64,000 bases of DNA. Origin: CBDCMJ01 sp965218875. GTDB lineage: Bacteria; Chloroflexota; Dehalococcoidia; Lucifugimonadales; UBA3495. The notes under the pieces were generated by a model, which saw only the letters and a list, made by a program, of their open reading frames with translations, was not told the DNA's origin and did not search any database. The DNA is taken from positions 1 to 64,000 of the forward strand of contig OZ244707.1 in the NCBI GenBank assembly GCA_965218875.1. Reading direction: 5' to 3'. Positions 52,957 through 61,963 of this stretch are shown one piece after another. Position numbers and translations under genes: made by a program. Each line of letters opens with the position of its first letter. The stretch's first letter is position 1.

Positions 52957-54138
52957 CTAGTCGTCCCCGCTGGCCGCTTTTTCGGGGATTCCGGCCTCTT
53001 CGCCGTGGCCGTTGCGGATGCTAAACCGCGCGACGAGATCGCCGATGCTCTGGCGGAACCCGGAGTACTCCAACTCCCCGTAGGGCAGCATGGCGGCGCC
53101 GGACCACCCCTGGGAGCGCATGGCGATAGCCTTCTCCTGGGCCAGTATCCTTACGTGGTCCCACGCCGGGTTGTCGAAGAAGTCGACGAAAGAGTCGGAG
53201 AACTCTCCGGCGGCGCTCAGGGAGAACCCGATGCAGGAGACCAGAGGCAGGCAGTAGATTCCGGTGACCGGGGTGTTGATGGCCACCGGCATCAGCGGCA
53301 TCACGTGGGAGCCTCGCGCGTCGCCGCCGATGTAATGGGCCTTGGCAAAGGGAGAGATCAGTTCCTCCGGCGCGGGGAAGATGCCCTGGTTGCGCACCAG
53401 GGCCACGGGGTCATCCTTGCCGGTGTAGGTGCCTGCTATGTTGTGCAGCCGCGTCGCGGAAATCGCCGCCGCGGTCTGCCCGGAGTAACGGGACACGATG
53501 GAGTCTATGCCGAATCTCTCGTTGTCCCGCAGCAGCACGGTGAGCTTGTAGTAGTCCTCGGGGGCGTTGAGCGTGACAATGCTGTCGCCCTCAGTGTTGT
53601 CCATGTCGATGACGTTGAAGGCGAACCCCTCGCTGAGCCGGGGCAGCATCAGCCCGGCGCAGTACATGGGATCGGCAAATCCCAAGAAGAGGGGGAGATT
53701 GTAAGCACCGGGCCCGCACTTATCGGCGGCGAGGACCATGAACGACTCGGCCGGCCGGATCCGGTTAGCCTTGGTGGGCTCGTGGTCGAATTCCACCTCG
53801 GCCACTGCCGGGCCCGCGCCCCGGATGTTGCCCGACGGGGCGTCGGCCAGCAAGTCCTGCCCGGCGCCATACAACCCGTACTGGGACGCTATGTCCGTGG
53901 CGTGCAAGAAAGAGTTCCAGGCGAACTGGTGGACGTCGGTGTCGTTGGGGCCGCGGTTATGGGAGGTGATGATGCATATATCATCCCCGGTATGGCCCAC
54001 GAAGCTGTCGATCAACAGGCCGCGCTTCACGGCGTCGGCGGCGTCGGAGCACACCGCGTCCATCATGTGTTGCGACGGTTTGGTGTGGCCCCCGATGGAA
54101 CCAACGTCGGCTTTCAAAACAGACAACGTGAGTTTCAT
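52957..54138 (-). CDS. fbp: Bifunctional fructose-1,6-bisphosphate aldolase/phosphatase
   Basis: A 393-residue enzyme of the archaeal-type FBPase V class, which both condenses triose phosphates and dephosphorylates the product in gluconeogenesis. It begins MKLTLSVLKADVGSIGGHTK, followed by SFVGHTGDDICIITSHNRG with metal-binding Asp residues, and later YGLYGAGQDLLADAPSGN. The ATG has AGGAGGG upstream, a consensus promoter at 54259 and a strong terminator at 52823, so it is a monocistronic, likely well expressed gene. The enzyme is common in Archaea and deep-branching or Chloroflexota bacteria, which fits the proposed origin. Confidence 0.93.
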   Translation of the reverse strand: MKLTLSVLKADVGSIGGHTKPSQHMMDAVCSDAADAVKRGLLIDSFVGHTGDDICIITSHNRGPNDTDVHQFAWNSFLHATDIASQYGLYGAGQDLLADAPSGNIRGAGPAVAEVEFDHEPTKANRIRPAESFMVLAADKCGPGAYNLPLFLGFADPMYCAGLMLPRLSEGFAFNVIDMDNTEGDSIVTLNAPEDYYKLTVLLRDNERFGIDSIVSRYSGQTAAAISATRLHNIAGTYTGKDDPVALVRNQGIFPAPEELISPFAKAHYIGGDARGSHVMPLMPVAINTPVTGIYCLPLVSCIGFSLSAAGEFSDSFVDFFDNPAWDHVRILAQEKAIAMRSQGWSGAAMLPYGELEYSGFRQSIGDLVARFSIRNGHGEEAGIPEKAASGDD

Positions 54139-54258
54139 GATCCCTCCTGGCTATATAGGGCGGTTCGAGTTCAGTCGTAGGTGTGACTTCAGGGGCTGGC
54201 GTCGGGAAGGGGCGCGGGGTTTGCACGGCGGCGCCGATGCCGCCTGGCTGCGGCAGGT

Positions 54259-54287
54259 ATTTTAGCATCAGCACGTTATACTGTCAA
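54259..54287 (-). promoter_or_regulatory. Strong sigma-70 promoter of the FBP aldolase/phosphatase gene
   Basis: TTGACA, 17 bases, TAAAAT on the minus strand. The surrounding 54255-54370 is the most AT-rich stretch of the window. Transcription would begin near 54252, giving a leader of about 115 bases. Confidence 0.75.
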
Positions 54288-54292
54288 TCAAG

Positions 54293-54325
54293 CTTATATG
54301 GAGCTATATACATCCAGGATATAAG
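54293..54325. promoter_or_regulatory. Inverted repeat upstream of the FBP promoter
   Basis: CTTATAT (54293-54299) and ATATAAG (54319-54325) form a 7-bp dyad, 5 bases upstream of the -35 box. Its position would suit an activator or repressor site. No known consensus was recognised. Confidence 0.4.
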
Positions 54326-54488
54326 CCATTAACGACGTATTCATATGTTATATAGGCTGCTATAGCCGTAATACGGCGTAGGCGTGGCTTACGGGACATC
54401 AAGTTGTACAGGCGAGACCCTTGACCGCCTGGCTAATGCGCAGGCTACAAGGACTTCACCGGATATTCCGCAGGCACCTCGCTTACCG

Positions 54489-54517
54489 TTGTCCTTGGCG
54501 GCTCGGCGGTGTATATT
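54489..54517 (+). promoter_or_regulatory. Probable promoter of the zinc-ribbon/TPR gene
   Basis: TTGTCC, 17 bases, TATATT, about 85 bases before the ATG at 54601. Confidence 0.5.
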
Positions 54518-54600
54518 GATAGCGTGGCATTGGAACCCGGGGGTCTCTCGCCGGCTGCGCCAGGCCCCTCTGCCGTCCTCCGGGAAGCGGGGTAGTCGTC

Positions 54601-55389
54601 ATGGGCAACACCGTCTTACTAATCGTCGCTTTGGCCCTAGTTGCGCTCTGGACCGGGCGGTTGGCCCGGTCGAAGGGGCGCAATCCCTGGCTGTGGGGGG
54701 GCGCATCCTTCGCCCTGGGAATCCCCACGGTGCACCTGCTGGCCTTGGTGCCCCTCATAGCACTCATGTTCATCAAGAGTCCGCAGCAGCAGAGCGGCTC
54801 CGGTGAGGGGACCGTCTCCTGTTCCCGCTGCCAAGGGTTGTCGGCCGGCAACTCGCGGTTCTGCACCAACTGCGGCTGGGAGTTGACCAGCCCAGCCCAA
54901 ACGCGCCAGGAGGAGGAGCAGCTTCGGGCGCCGATGGCGCGGGACGCCACCGATGAGGGACTGGCCGACGTATCCAATACACCGCGCCAAGTGGAAGCGC
55001 CCAGTCCCCCGGAGGAAGTCCCCGCGCCGGCCCCGGAACCAGCCGCGGTAGTGGCCCAGGAACTCACGCCCCCGGCGAGCGCGGAGGCCGCGGAGGGACT
55101 CCCTCAAGAGGAACCCAGCCCCGGCGCTCCCAGGTACCGCAAGCCTGTTCCCGTGGACGCCCCCACCCCGGAAGCCATGACGGAGCGCGGGGTGCGTCTA
55201 TTCAATCAGGGGCGGGTCCAGGAGTCCATAGACCAGTTCACCAAGGCCATTGCCCTGGACCCCAACTATACCGAGGCGTGGGCAAAACGGGCCGAGGCCT
55301 ACGCGCTGTTAGGGCGGGGCGACGAGGCCGCCGAGGACCGCCGCCGGCTGGACTCGCTGGGCGCCAGCTCCACCAGCGCGCCCATCTAG
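54601..55389 (+). CDS. Membrane protein with zinc ribbon and TPR repeats
   Basis: A 262-residue protein. Two hydrophobic helices fill residues 3-60 (LLIVALALVALW and VHLLALVPLIALMF). A zinc ribbon follows (CSRC near 78, CTNC near 92), then a Pro/Glu/Ala-rich linker (110-185), and at the end one to two TPR units (ALAKRAEAYALLGRGDEAAE-like, seen as YTEAWAKRAEAYALLG). It may scaffold other proteins at the membrane. No family-level function. Confidence 0.7.
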   Translation: MGNTVLLIVALALVALWTGRLARSKGRNPWLWGGASFALGIPTVHLLALVPLIALMFIKSPQQQSGSGEGTVSCSRCQGLSAGNSRFCTNCGWELTSPAQTRQEEEQLRAPMARDATDEGLADVSNTPRQVEAPSPPEEVPAPAPEPAAVVAQELTPPASAEAAEGLPQEEPSPGAPRYRKPVPVDAPTPEAMTERGVRLFNQGRVQESIDQFTKAIALDPNYTEAWAKRAEAYALLGRGDEAAEDRRRLDSLGASSTSAPI

Positions 55390-55560
55390 GCCTGTCCCAC
55401 AAGACCCCCAGACCTTCCCCCGCTCCCCGCGGCGGTTCTGCGGGCCGGACCCCAGGCAGATCGCAGCCGTATTTATTGCCGCCTGCAGCCTTGGCGCGCG
55501 ATCTTCGCTGCCCGTTGGACCGGCGGTCCCCGGTCGCCGAGGGACTGCCCCGCCGAACGC

Positions 55561-56334
55561 TCAGACGGCCATGATGTGGTAACCGGCGTCCACCGGAATG
55601 ACGGAGCCGGTGATGCCGGTGGAGAGGTCGCTGCAGAGGAAAAGGGCAGTGTTGGCCACCTCGTCCGGAGTGATGTTTCTCTTCATGGCCGCCCTTGCAG
55701 CGTGATGGCGGCGCATGTCGGTGAAGCCGTGAATGCCCCGGGCCGCCAGGGTCTCCAGGGGGCCGGCCGATATGGCGTTCAGCCGTATTCCGGCCTCTCC
55801 GAACTCCGCCGCCAGTTGGCGGACCTCCTGCTCCAGGGCCGCCTTGGCCGTTCCCATCACGTTGTAGCCCGGATAGACCCGCTGCGAGGCGTGAAAGGTC
55901 ATGGTAACCACGCTGCCGCCCCGGTCCATCAGCGGGGCCGCGTGTTTTACCAGGGGCAGCAGGGAGTAGGCGCTGACCTCCAAGGCGACGCGGAAGCCCT
56001 CACGGCCCGTGTCGGAAAAACTACCGACAAGATCTTCCCGGTTGGCGAAGGCTATGCTGTGCACCAGGAACGAGATGCCGCCAAAGCTATCCTTCAGGCT
56101 GCGAAACAACTCCGCGATTTGATCGTCGTCGGTGGCGTCGCAGGGCAGCACCAGGGCCTCGTGCAGGGTATCGGCCAGCCGGGAGACGCGGTCTTTCAAC
56201 CGGTCGTCCTGGTAGGTCAACGCCAGCCTTGCCCCCGCTTGGTCCAATACCTTGGCGATGGCCCAGGCGATGCTGCGATCGTTGGCTACGCCCAAGACCA
56301 CGCCGTTCTTGCCCTCTAGGTCTATCGGATACAA
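55561..56334 (-). CDS. fabI: Enoyl-[acyl-carrier-protein] reductase (NADH), FabI
   Basis: A 257-residue SDR-fold enzyme for the last step of fatty-acid chain elongation. DLEGKNGVVLGVANDRSIAW is the FabI nucleotide site, FLVHSIAFANREDLVG follows, and the catalytic Tyr-x6-Lys is in GYNVMGTAKAALEQ. The substrate-loop region is ISAGPLETLAARGI. It is followed after 19 bases (downstream 56354 side is upstream in transcription) by the LLM gene, which is transcribed first. Confidence 0.93.
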   Translation of the reverse strand: MYPIDLEGKNGVVLGVANDRSIAWAIAKVLDQAGARLALTYQDDRLKDRVSRLADTLHEALVLPCDATDDDQIAELFRSLKDSFGGISFLVHSIAFANREDLVGSFSDTGREGFRVALEVSAYSLLPLVKHAAPLMDRGGSVVTMTFHASQRVYPGYNVMGTAKAALEQEVRQLAAEFGEAGIRLNAISAGPLETLAARGIHGFTDMRRHHAARAAMKRNITPDEVANTALFLCSDLSTGITGSVIPVDAGYHIMAV

Positions 56335-56353
56335 CCGTTACCTCTCACCGGGT

Positions 56354-57319
56354 TCATGAGAAGGCCGGAGCTACCCTTTCCAGAAATATCGCCAGTTGCT
56401 GCTCCGGCTGGAAGGAAGCGAAGCGCACCACCACGGTCTCGGCGCCCGCTTCCGTGTACTCGGCTATGCGTTCCGCCACCAACTCCGGAGGACCGAAGGG
56501 CCCCCACCGGCTGCCCCAGATATTGGCCCCATAGTAGCGCGTTAGGTAATCGTTGGCCTCAAGCTCCGCCTGGGCGGAGTCGCTGTTGACGTTTACCGTC
56601 ATGTAGAAGGCCGGCTCCAACCGGGACGGGCCCCTTCCTTCCCGGGCCGCCGCCTCCCGGACCCGATGCACCAACTCGGCATATTCTTGCGGCGTGTCCG
56701 AAATGGATATGACCCCATTGCCCAGCCGCGCCGCCCGGGCCACCTGGGCATCCTGCTTGGCCCGCCCGTGGGTGGCGAGCAGGATGGGAACGCCCCCCGG
56801 CTGGACCGGCCGCGGCTCCATGACTACTCCGTCCAGACTGAAGTAACGGCCCGAGAACGTGACCGGGCGCCCGGCGCCCAACTGTTGCACCACTTGAATG
56901 ATTTCCTCCAGTCTCCCCGCCCGTTGCCGCGGCGGAACCCCGGCGGCCTGCCACTCGCGGACCTGCTCGTCGTTGAACGCGCCGCCCACCCCGGCGCCGA
57001 TTACCAAGCGCCCCCTTGAAATCAGGTCCACGGTGGCCACCGTTTGAGCCAGCAGCACCGGGTGGCGCAGGGCCGCCAGCAACACCGCCGTCCCCAGCCG
57101 CACCCTATCGGTGCAGACGGCGACCGCGGCCAGGACCGCCAGGGGCTCCAGCCTGACCTTGGCCGTGAGGCTATCTCCCACCCACACGGAGTCCAACCCA
57201 CCGGACTCCGCCTGCCGGGCCAGCCGGATAACCAGGTCGGCGTTGGTGGGAGGGCCGTCTTTCAGCAGCAGCCCACGGGTGGGCAGCAGCACCCCGAACT
57301 TCACGTTGGCCACGGACAC
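56354..57319 (-). CDS. LLM class, probably F420-dependent oxidoreductase
   Basis: A 321-residue luciferase-like protein with a GTG start (GAGG five bases upstream). It begins SVANVKFGVLLPTRG, with GGLDSVWVGDSLTAKVRLEPL, TDRVRLGTAVLLAALRHPVL and GRLVIGAGVGG. The pattern DSVWVGD and the loop GAGVGG match F420-binding members, and the cof genes lie just upstream on the same strand, so F420 use is likely though not proven. Substrate unknown. It precedes fabI in the same direction. Confidence 0.85.
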   Translation of the reverse strand: MSVANVKFGVLLPTRGLLLKDGPPTNADLVIRLARQAESGGLDSVWVGDSLTAKVRLEPLAVLAAVAVCTDRVRLGTAVLLAALRHPVLLAQTVATVDLISRGRLVIGAGVGGAFNDEQVREWQAAGVPPRQRAGRLEEIIQVVQQLGAGRPVTFSGRYFSLDGVVMEPRPVQPGGVPILLATHGRAKQDAQVARAARLGNGVISISDTPQEYAELVHRVREAAAREGRGPSRLEPAFYMTVNVNSDSAQAELEANDYLTRYYGANIWGSRWGPFGPPELVAERIAEYTEAGAETVVVRFASFQPEQQLAIFLERVAPAFS

Positions 57320-57505
57320 GTTAACCTCATATCAGCATCCGGATACCTGGGGCACAGCCTGCCGCCGCGTATCCTCGACCCTTCTGCTCGACTCGGTCCC
57401 ACGGGGTGGGGCCGCCGCCAACCCTGGTCAGGGCCCGGGTCCGCGCCTCTGCCTCCCATACCGGGAGACCGCGCTTCAGCCGACGAACGCCCGGCAACAT
57501 CAGAT

Positions 57506-58150
57506 TCAGGCCGGGCCGGGGCCGGACACCAGGCGCTGGACAAACCCAGGCTCCATTTGCTCGTAGGTCTCCAGGTCGGCGCTGGTGTCCAGGTCGAAGC
57601 CAAGCCCCGGGCTGTAGCAGATGGCGACCGAGATCCCCAGGCGGGCCGCCTGAGACAGGTGGTTGATGAAGCTTCGCGGCCCCAATTCGGGCCGGAAGGC
57701 GACGCCGTGGGGCACCAGGATAGCATTGGTGCCGCCGTCCCTGCGGGCGGGAGCCAGGCTGATGTTGCTCTGCTGCCGGGACGCCTGCAGCACGCTATGA
57801 ACGTCGCTGGCCTTGATGAAAGGGAGGTCGCTGGCCAGGTACATGGCAGAGTGGCCGCCCTCGAACGCCCTATCGATGGCTTTGGCAAGGGTGTCGTTCA
57901 GGTTCTTACCCATCTCCTCGAACCACGTGCCGCCGCAGTCCTGGGCAAGCTCCCGCACCCGGGTATCGCCGCCCACGACCCAAAACAAGTCGGCGGAAGC
58001 GGACTTCAGGGCATTGATGACCCGGAAAAGCATCCCCAGCGCCACCTCCTCCCGCTCCTGCCTGGAGAAATCTTTGGACAGGCGAGACTTGCTGCCCGAT
58101 AGGGGCTTCATCGGGATTATGGTAACTATGCCCGAGATCTGCCGTTCCAC
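57506..58150 (-). CDS. cofC: 2-phospho-L-lactate (or phosphoenolpyruvate) guanylyltransferase CofC
   Basis: A 214-residue nucleotidyltransferase that activates the phospho-acid with GTP for F420 synthesis. The N-terminus IVTIIPMKPLSGSKSRLS is the nucleotide site; YLASDLPFIKASDV and DGGTNAILVP are typical. The GTG at 58150 lies four bases after the cofD stop, and the longer upstream frame has no family similarity. Whether 2-phospholactate or phosphoenolpyruvate is used is not visible. Confidence 0.92.
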   Translation of the reverse strand: MERQISGIVTIIPMKPLSGSKSRLSKDFSRQEREEVALGMLFRVINALKSASADLFWVVGGDTRVRELAQDCGGTWFEEMGKNLNDTLAKAIDRAFEGGHSAMYLASDLPFIKASDVHSVLQASRQQSNISLAPARRDGGTNAILVPHGVAFRPELGPRSFINHLSQAARLGISVAICYSPGLGFDLDTSADLETYEQMEPGFVQRLVSGPGPA

Positions 58151-58154
58151 GGGG

Positions 58155-59090
58155 TCACCGCGCTCCCATTGCCAGCGCCGTCCGGGCCAGAGCCACCTTG
58201 TCGGCTTCACTTTCCATGACGATAGAGGCCGCCACGGCCCTGATGCCCAACGCTTCAATCTCCGGGCCGCGATGGGCATCCTGATGGTCGATGAACAAGA
58301 CGTCGCAAAATCCTTGGTATTGTTGGGCAACTCCCACACAGGATACGTCGAGGCCCAACTCGTCCATGATCTTGCCTGCGGGCCCCCTCACAGCGGCCCC
58401 GCCAACGATGGGGCTCACCGCCAACCGGAGAGCGGAGGAGCTTTCCAACAGGCCCCGCACGCCGGGGACCGCAAGAATGGGGCCCAAGCTGAGGAACGGG
58501 TTGGACGGGCAGAGCACGATGAGGTCCGATTCCTTCAGGGCCTTCTCCAGACCGGGGGACGGACGGGCCGACGCGGCTCCCTCATAGGTAACTCCCCTGA
58601 CTGCGGGTTCAGCCCGCTGCCGTACGAAGTAGCTCTGCATGGCCAGTTGCCCCGCGTCGGTATGGAGCATCGTGCGCACCGGATCGTCACTCATAGGCAC
58701 GACTCGAGGCCCCACGTCGAGACGCCGACACAACTCCTCGGTGACCTGGGACAACGATGACCCCTGGCGAAGCAACTGGGTCCTCCGAATGTGGGTGGCG
58801 AGGTCCCGGTCGCCCAGATTGAACCAGGTGTCAACCCCGTAGCGGCCCAACATGCCCAGGGTTTTGAAGGTGTCACCCGCCAGGCCCCAACCCGATTGAG
58901 GGTCCGACAGGCCGGCCAGGGTGTACATCACCGTGTCCAGGTCCGGCGAAACGTGGAGGCCGTGAAAGCACTCGTCGTCGCCGGTGTTGACGCCGACGGT
59001 CAGTTGACCCGGAGGGACAACCCGGGACAGGCCCAGGGCCAGTTTGGCCCCCCCTACGCCTCCGGCTAGGGCCAGGACGAGTCTATCCAC
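58155..59090 (-). CDS. cofD: 2-phospho-L-lactate transferase CofD
   Basis: A 311-residue enzyme that joins the activated phospho-acid to FO, giving F420-0 (or its dehydro form). It begins LVLALAGGVGGAKLALGLSR, followed by VNTGDDECFHGLHVSPDLDT and later LCPSNPFLSLGPILAVPG, all CofD signatures. Gene order cofG-cofH-cofD-cofC on one strand suggests one operon. Confidence 0.95.
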   Translation of the reverse strand: MDRLVLALAGGVGGAKLALGLSRVVPPGQLTVGVNTGDDECFHGLHVSPDLDTVMYTLAGLSDPQSGWGLAGDTFKTLGMLGRYGVDTWFNLGDRDLATHIRRTQLLRQGSSLSQVTEELCRRLDVGPRVVPMSDDPVRTMLHTDAGQLAMQSYFVRQRAEPAVRGVTYEGAASARPSPGLEKALKESDLIVLCPSNPFLSLGPILAVPGVRGLLESSSALRLAVSPIVGGAAVRGPAGKIMDELGLDVSCVGVAQQYQGFCDVLFIDHQDAHRGPEIEALGIRAVAASIVMESEADKVALARTALAMGAR

Positions 59091-59174
59091 GGCTAGCCGA
59101 CGCGCCCGGGGCCGACGCGCGACGATGGGATGGGAGAGGGGCCGACATGGACTTTAGCGGGGCCGGGCGCCGGA

Positions 59175-60515
59175 TCACTCCAAGTTGCCCGCCCCGGCGG
59201 TGATGGTCGTCTCGGGCGAGGACTTGGCAGCCTCATGTTTGGGGTGTTGGAACCGGAAAGCGTCCATCTGCACCAGCAACCGGTAAGAGCCGAACAACTC
59301 CTCTACGTTGTCACCCACCAGGTCCAAGGGGTCCAACTCGTCGTCGTCGTCGCTGAAGACCCGTTTGATGCCGTAGGTGGTGTAACGCTCGGCGGGCACC
59401 CGCCCTGCCTGCCGCATCATCTGCCGAAACTCGTGAGGGCGCATCAACTGGCCGTGCTGGGCGCCCGCCGAGGTGGATATGGACTCGTTGATGAGGGTGC
59501 CGCCCAAGTCGTTGACCCCCGCGCTCAGCAGCAACTGGGACATGCGGGAGCCTTCCTTGACCCAAGACGCCTGGATGTTGGGTATCCAGTTGTTCAGCAT
59601 GATCCGGGCTATGGCGTGGACCTTCACCACGTCCATGCCGGTGGGACCGGCGCGGACTCCCTCCACCAGTCCCTTCAAGTACATCGGGGCCTCGGACGCC
59701 ACGAAGGAGAGGGGCACAAACTCGGTGATTCCGCCGGTGCGCTGTTGTATGTCTCGAAGGTAGGCTATGTGCCGGGCGATTTGGCCGTCGGACTCCAGGT
59801 GGCCGAACATGACGGTGGAGGTGGTCGGGATGCCCAGTTCGTGGGCGGTGGTTATGACCTCGGTCCACTGCTCCACCGTAATGCGTCCCGGCGAGATCCG
59901 GTCTCGCAGTTCCTGGTCCAGCACCTCGGCAGACGTGCCCGGCAGGCTGCCTACTCCCGCCGCCTTCAGTCCCCGCAGGTATTCCCGGATGCTGCAGCGG
60001 GACCGCACCGACCCGTACAGCACTTCCTCGGGGGAGAACCCGTGGACGTGGATGTCCGGCAATTCCGTCTTGATGGCTTCGCACAGCCGGATGTACAGGT
60101 CACCCTCCATCTGCGGGGGTAGACCCGCCTGGATGCACACCTCGGTGGCGCCGTAGTCCCATGCTTCCTTGGCCCGCCGGATGATTTGGTCCACGGGCAG
60201 GAAGTAACCCTGCTCCTCCCGGAAGTCCCGGCTGAAGGCGCAGAAACCACAGCGCTTGATGCACACGTTGGTAAAGTTGATGTTGCGGTTGACTACATAG
60301 GTGGCCACGTCTCCCACGGTGCGGCGGCGCAGTTCGTCGGCCGCCATCACCACGGCGTTGTACTCCAGGCCGTTGGCGGCGAACAACACCTCGGCATCGT
60401 CCGCGGAAATATCTTCCCCTTCCAGGGCCGCGCTGAGGATCGCGGCGACCTTGGGGTCCAGCAGGGACACCAAGGACTCCAGGGCGCCGGGCCTTTCCTC
60501 TTTAGATACCGGCAT
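59175..60515 (-). CDS. cofH: FO synthase subunit 2 (radical SAM), CofH
   Basis: A 446-residue radical SAM enzyme that joins a tyrosine-derived radical to the flavin precursor. The iron-sulfur motif is CIKRCGFC, near Cys85, Cys89 and Cys92, in NINFTNVCIKRCGFCAFSRD. Later EVCIQAGLPPQMEGDLYIRL and DLGGTLINESISTSAG are typical of CofH. The ATG at 60515 overlaps the end of cofG by 14 bases; a GTG at 60554 would add 13 residues. The acidic tail beyond FGSYRLLVQMD is longer than usual. Confidence 0.93.
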   Translation of the reverse strand: MPVSKEERPGALESLVSLLDPKVAAILSAALEGEDISADDAEVLFAANGLEYNAVVMAADELRRRTVGDVATYVVNRNINFTNVCIKRCGFCAFSRDFREEQGYFLPVDQIIRRAKEAWDYGATEVCIQAGLPPQMEGDLYIRLCEAIKTELPDIHVHGFSPEEVLYGSVRSRCSIREYLRGLKAAGVGSLPGTSAEVLDQELRDRISPGRITVEQWTEVITTAHELGIPTTSTVMFGHLESDGQIARHIAYLRDIQQRTGGITEFVPLSFVASEAPMYLKGLVEGVRAGPTGMDVVKVHAIARIMLNNWIPNIQASWVKEGSRMSQLLLSAGVNDLGGTLINESISTSAGAQHGQLMRPHEFRQMMRQAGRVPAERYTTYGIKRVFSDDDDELDPLDLVGDNVEELFGSYRLLVQMDAFRFQHPKHEAAKSSPETTITAGAGNLE

Positions 60516-61725
60516 AGCGTTGAATGCCCCCCAATACGTATCCTTCTCCGTCACTCAGAGCCTTAACCTTTTCCCTGAGGAGCGGCGGGACAAAATCGAT
60601 ATACTCGGGATACACGGGCAGCCGGGGCCGGAGAGCAAAGCCTTGGGCATTGGTGCGGTCCCGGAGGTCGGCCAACGCGGGCCACGGGGCCTCCGGGTTG
60701 ACGAAGTCGATAGTCAACGGGGACACGCCGCCCCAGTCGTTGATACCGGCTTCGAGATACACCTGGTAGTCCGTTGCGCTCAGGTTGGGAGGGACCTGAA
60801 GGTTAACGTGGGACCCGAGAATCAGCCGGGCCGCGGCCACGGTCCAGAGCAACTCTTCCGAAGCCGCATGGGGTGAAGACCCCATGGGAGTCTCCGGCTT
60901 GGCCCTGAAATTCTGGACGATTACCTCCTGGACGTGGCCGTAGCGGGAATGAAGCTCCCGGATGGCCAGCAAAGCCTGAATGCGCTCCAGCCTCGTCTCT
61001 CCTATCCCTATGAGAATACCCGTGGTGAAAGGTACGCGCAACTCTCCGGCCAGCTCAATAGTGCGCAGCCTGACCCTGGGACGTTTGCTGGGAGCGAACT
61101 GATGGGGCCCGCCCTTGGCATGGAGCCTCTCGCTGACGCTTTCCAGCATCAGTCCCATGGAAGGATTATAGGGGGCCAGGGACGCCATCTCCCGCCGCGC
61201 CATCGTGCCCGGATTGGCGTGAGGCAACAGGCCGGTCTCCTCCACCACCAGCTTGCACACGTCAGCCAAGTATTGGAGCGTCGTGGCGTAACCCCGGTGG
61301 CGCAGCCAGTCGCCAGCTTCGGGATACCGCTGCTCCGGCCGCTCCCCCAGCGTAAACAGGGCCTCGGTGCAACCCAGCCTCCGGCCGGCCCGGGCCGTCT
61401 CGAGCACCTCCTCGGGCGTTAGGAACAGCCTGCCGCCGGAGGTCCGCGGGTCTTGCCTGAAGGTGCAGTAGCCGCAGAAATCGCGGCAGAGCCGGGTCAG
61501 TGGGATGAACACCTTGGGTGAGAAGGTCACCGTCTTCCCTCGGCCCTGGTCACGAAGCCGCGAAGCCGCCGCGCACAGGTCGCCAAGGGCTCCCGGCCCG
61601 GCGTCGGCCAATATGCCGGCCTCCGGCCCCTCTATGACCCGGCCTTGGGCCGCATCTTCCAACAACCGGTCCAGGGCCGTAGCCCGGCCGCCGGTCAAGA
61701 CCTCCGGTATTGCCGCAACTTTCAA
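60502..61725 (-). CDS. cofG: FO synthase subunit 1 (radical SAM), CofG
   Basis: A 407-residue radical SAM enzyme acting with CofH on 5-amino-6-ribitylaminouracil and tyrosine to make FO. The cluster motif is LTRLCRDFCGYCTFRQDP (Cys80, Cys84, Cys87). GILIGIGETRLERIQALLAI and NDWGGVSPLTIDFVNPE follow. TTG at 61725 is the start choice, with no strong ribosome site. First of the cof genes. Confidence 0.94.
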   Translation of the reverse strand: MKVAAIPEVLTGGRATALDRLLEDAAQGRVIEGPEAGILADAGPGALGDLCAAASRLRDQGRGKTVTFSPKVFIPLTRLCRDFCGYCTFRQDPRTSGGRLFLTPEEVLETARAGRRLGCTEALFTLGERPEQRYPEAGDWLRHRGYATTLQYLADVCKLVVEETGLLPHANPGTMARREMASLAPYNPSMGLMLESVSERLHAKGGPHQFAPSKRPRVRLRTIELAGELRVPFTTGILIGIGETRLERIQALLAIRELHSRYGHVQEVIVQNFRAKPETPMGSSPHAASEELLWTVAAARLILGSHVNLQVPPNLSATDYQVYLEAGINDWGGVSPLTIDFVNPEAPWPALADLRDRTNAQGFALRPRLPVYPEYIDFVPPLLREKVKALSDGEGYVLGGIQRYAGI

Positions 61726-61919
61726 ATCATCACAGCTTGCGATGGGTTAGGACCATGGGGATGCTGCGGGGGGTGTGACTGTGACTGCCCTCGCGGACGA
61801 ATTGTATTCCTTCATTCGCGGCCATGGCAACTGCCCCATGACGGCGGGGCAGGGTCATTGCCGGAGAAGTCCGCGGGGTTTCGTTTGAATTAAGGTGACG
61901 ACCTATGTACCCTGTCCCC

Positions 61920-61945
61920 GATGGCCCCGCCGCGGCGGGGCCATC
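61920..61945. repeat. Perfect 26-bp palindrome next to a transposase gene
   Basis: GATGGCCCCGCCG and its exact reverse complement, centred on CCGCGG, followed on the plus strand by GGGCGTTTT. It lies 18 bases past the transposase stop. It could be a terminator or the end of the mobile element. The rest of 61740-61963 shows no gene. Confidence 0.7.
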
Positions 61946-61963
61946 GGGCGTTTTAGGGGCGCC

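Noticed and set aside
54384..54806. 140-codon ORF upstream of and overlapping the zinc-ribbon/TPR gene
   Set aside because: No ribosome site, Arg/Ser-rich composition, and it overlaps a better supported gene in another frame.
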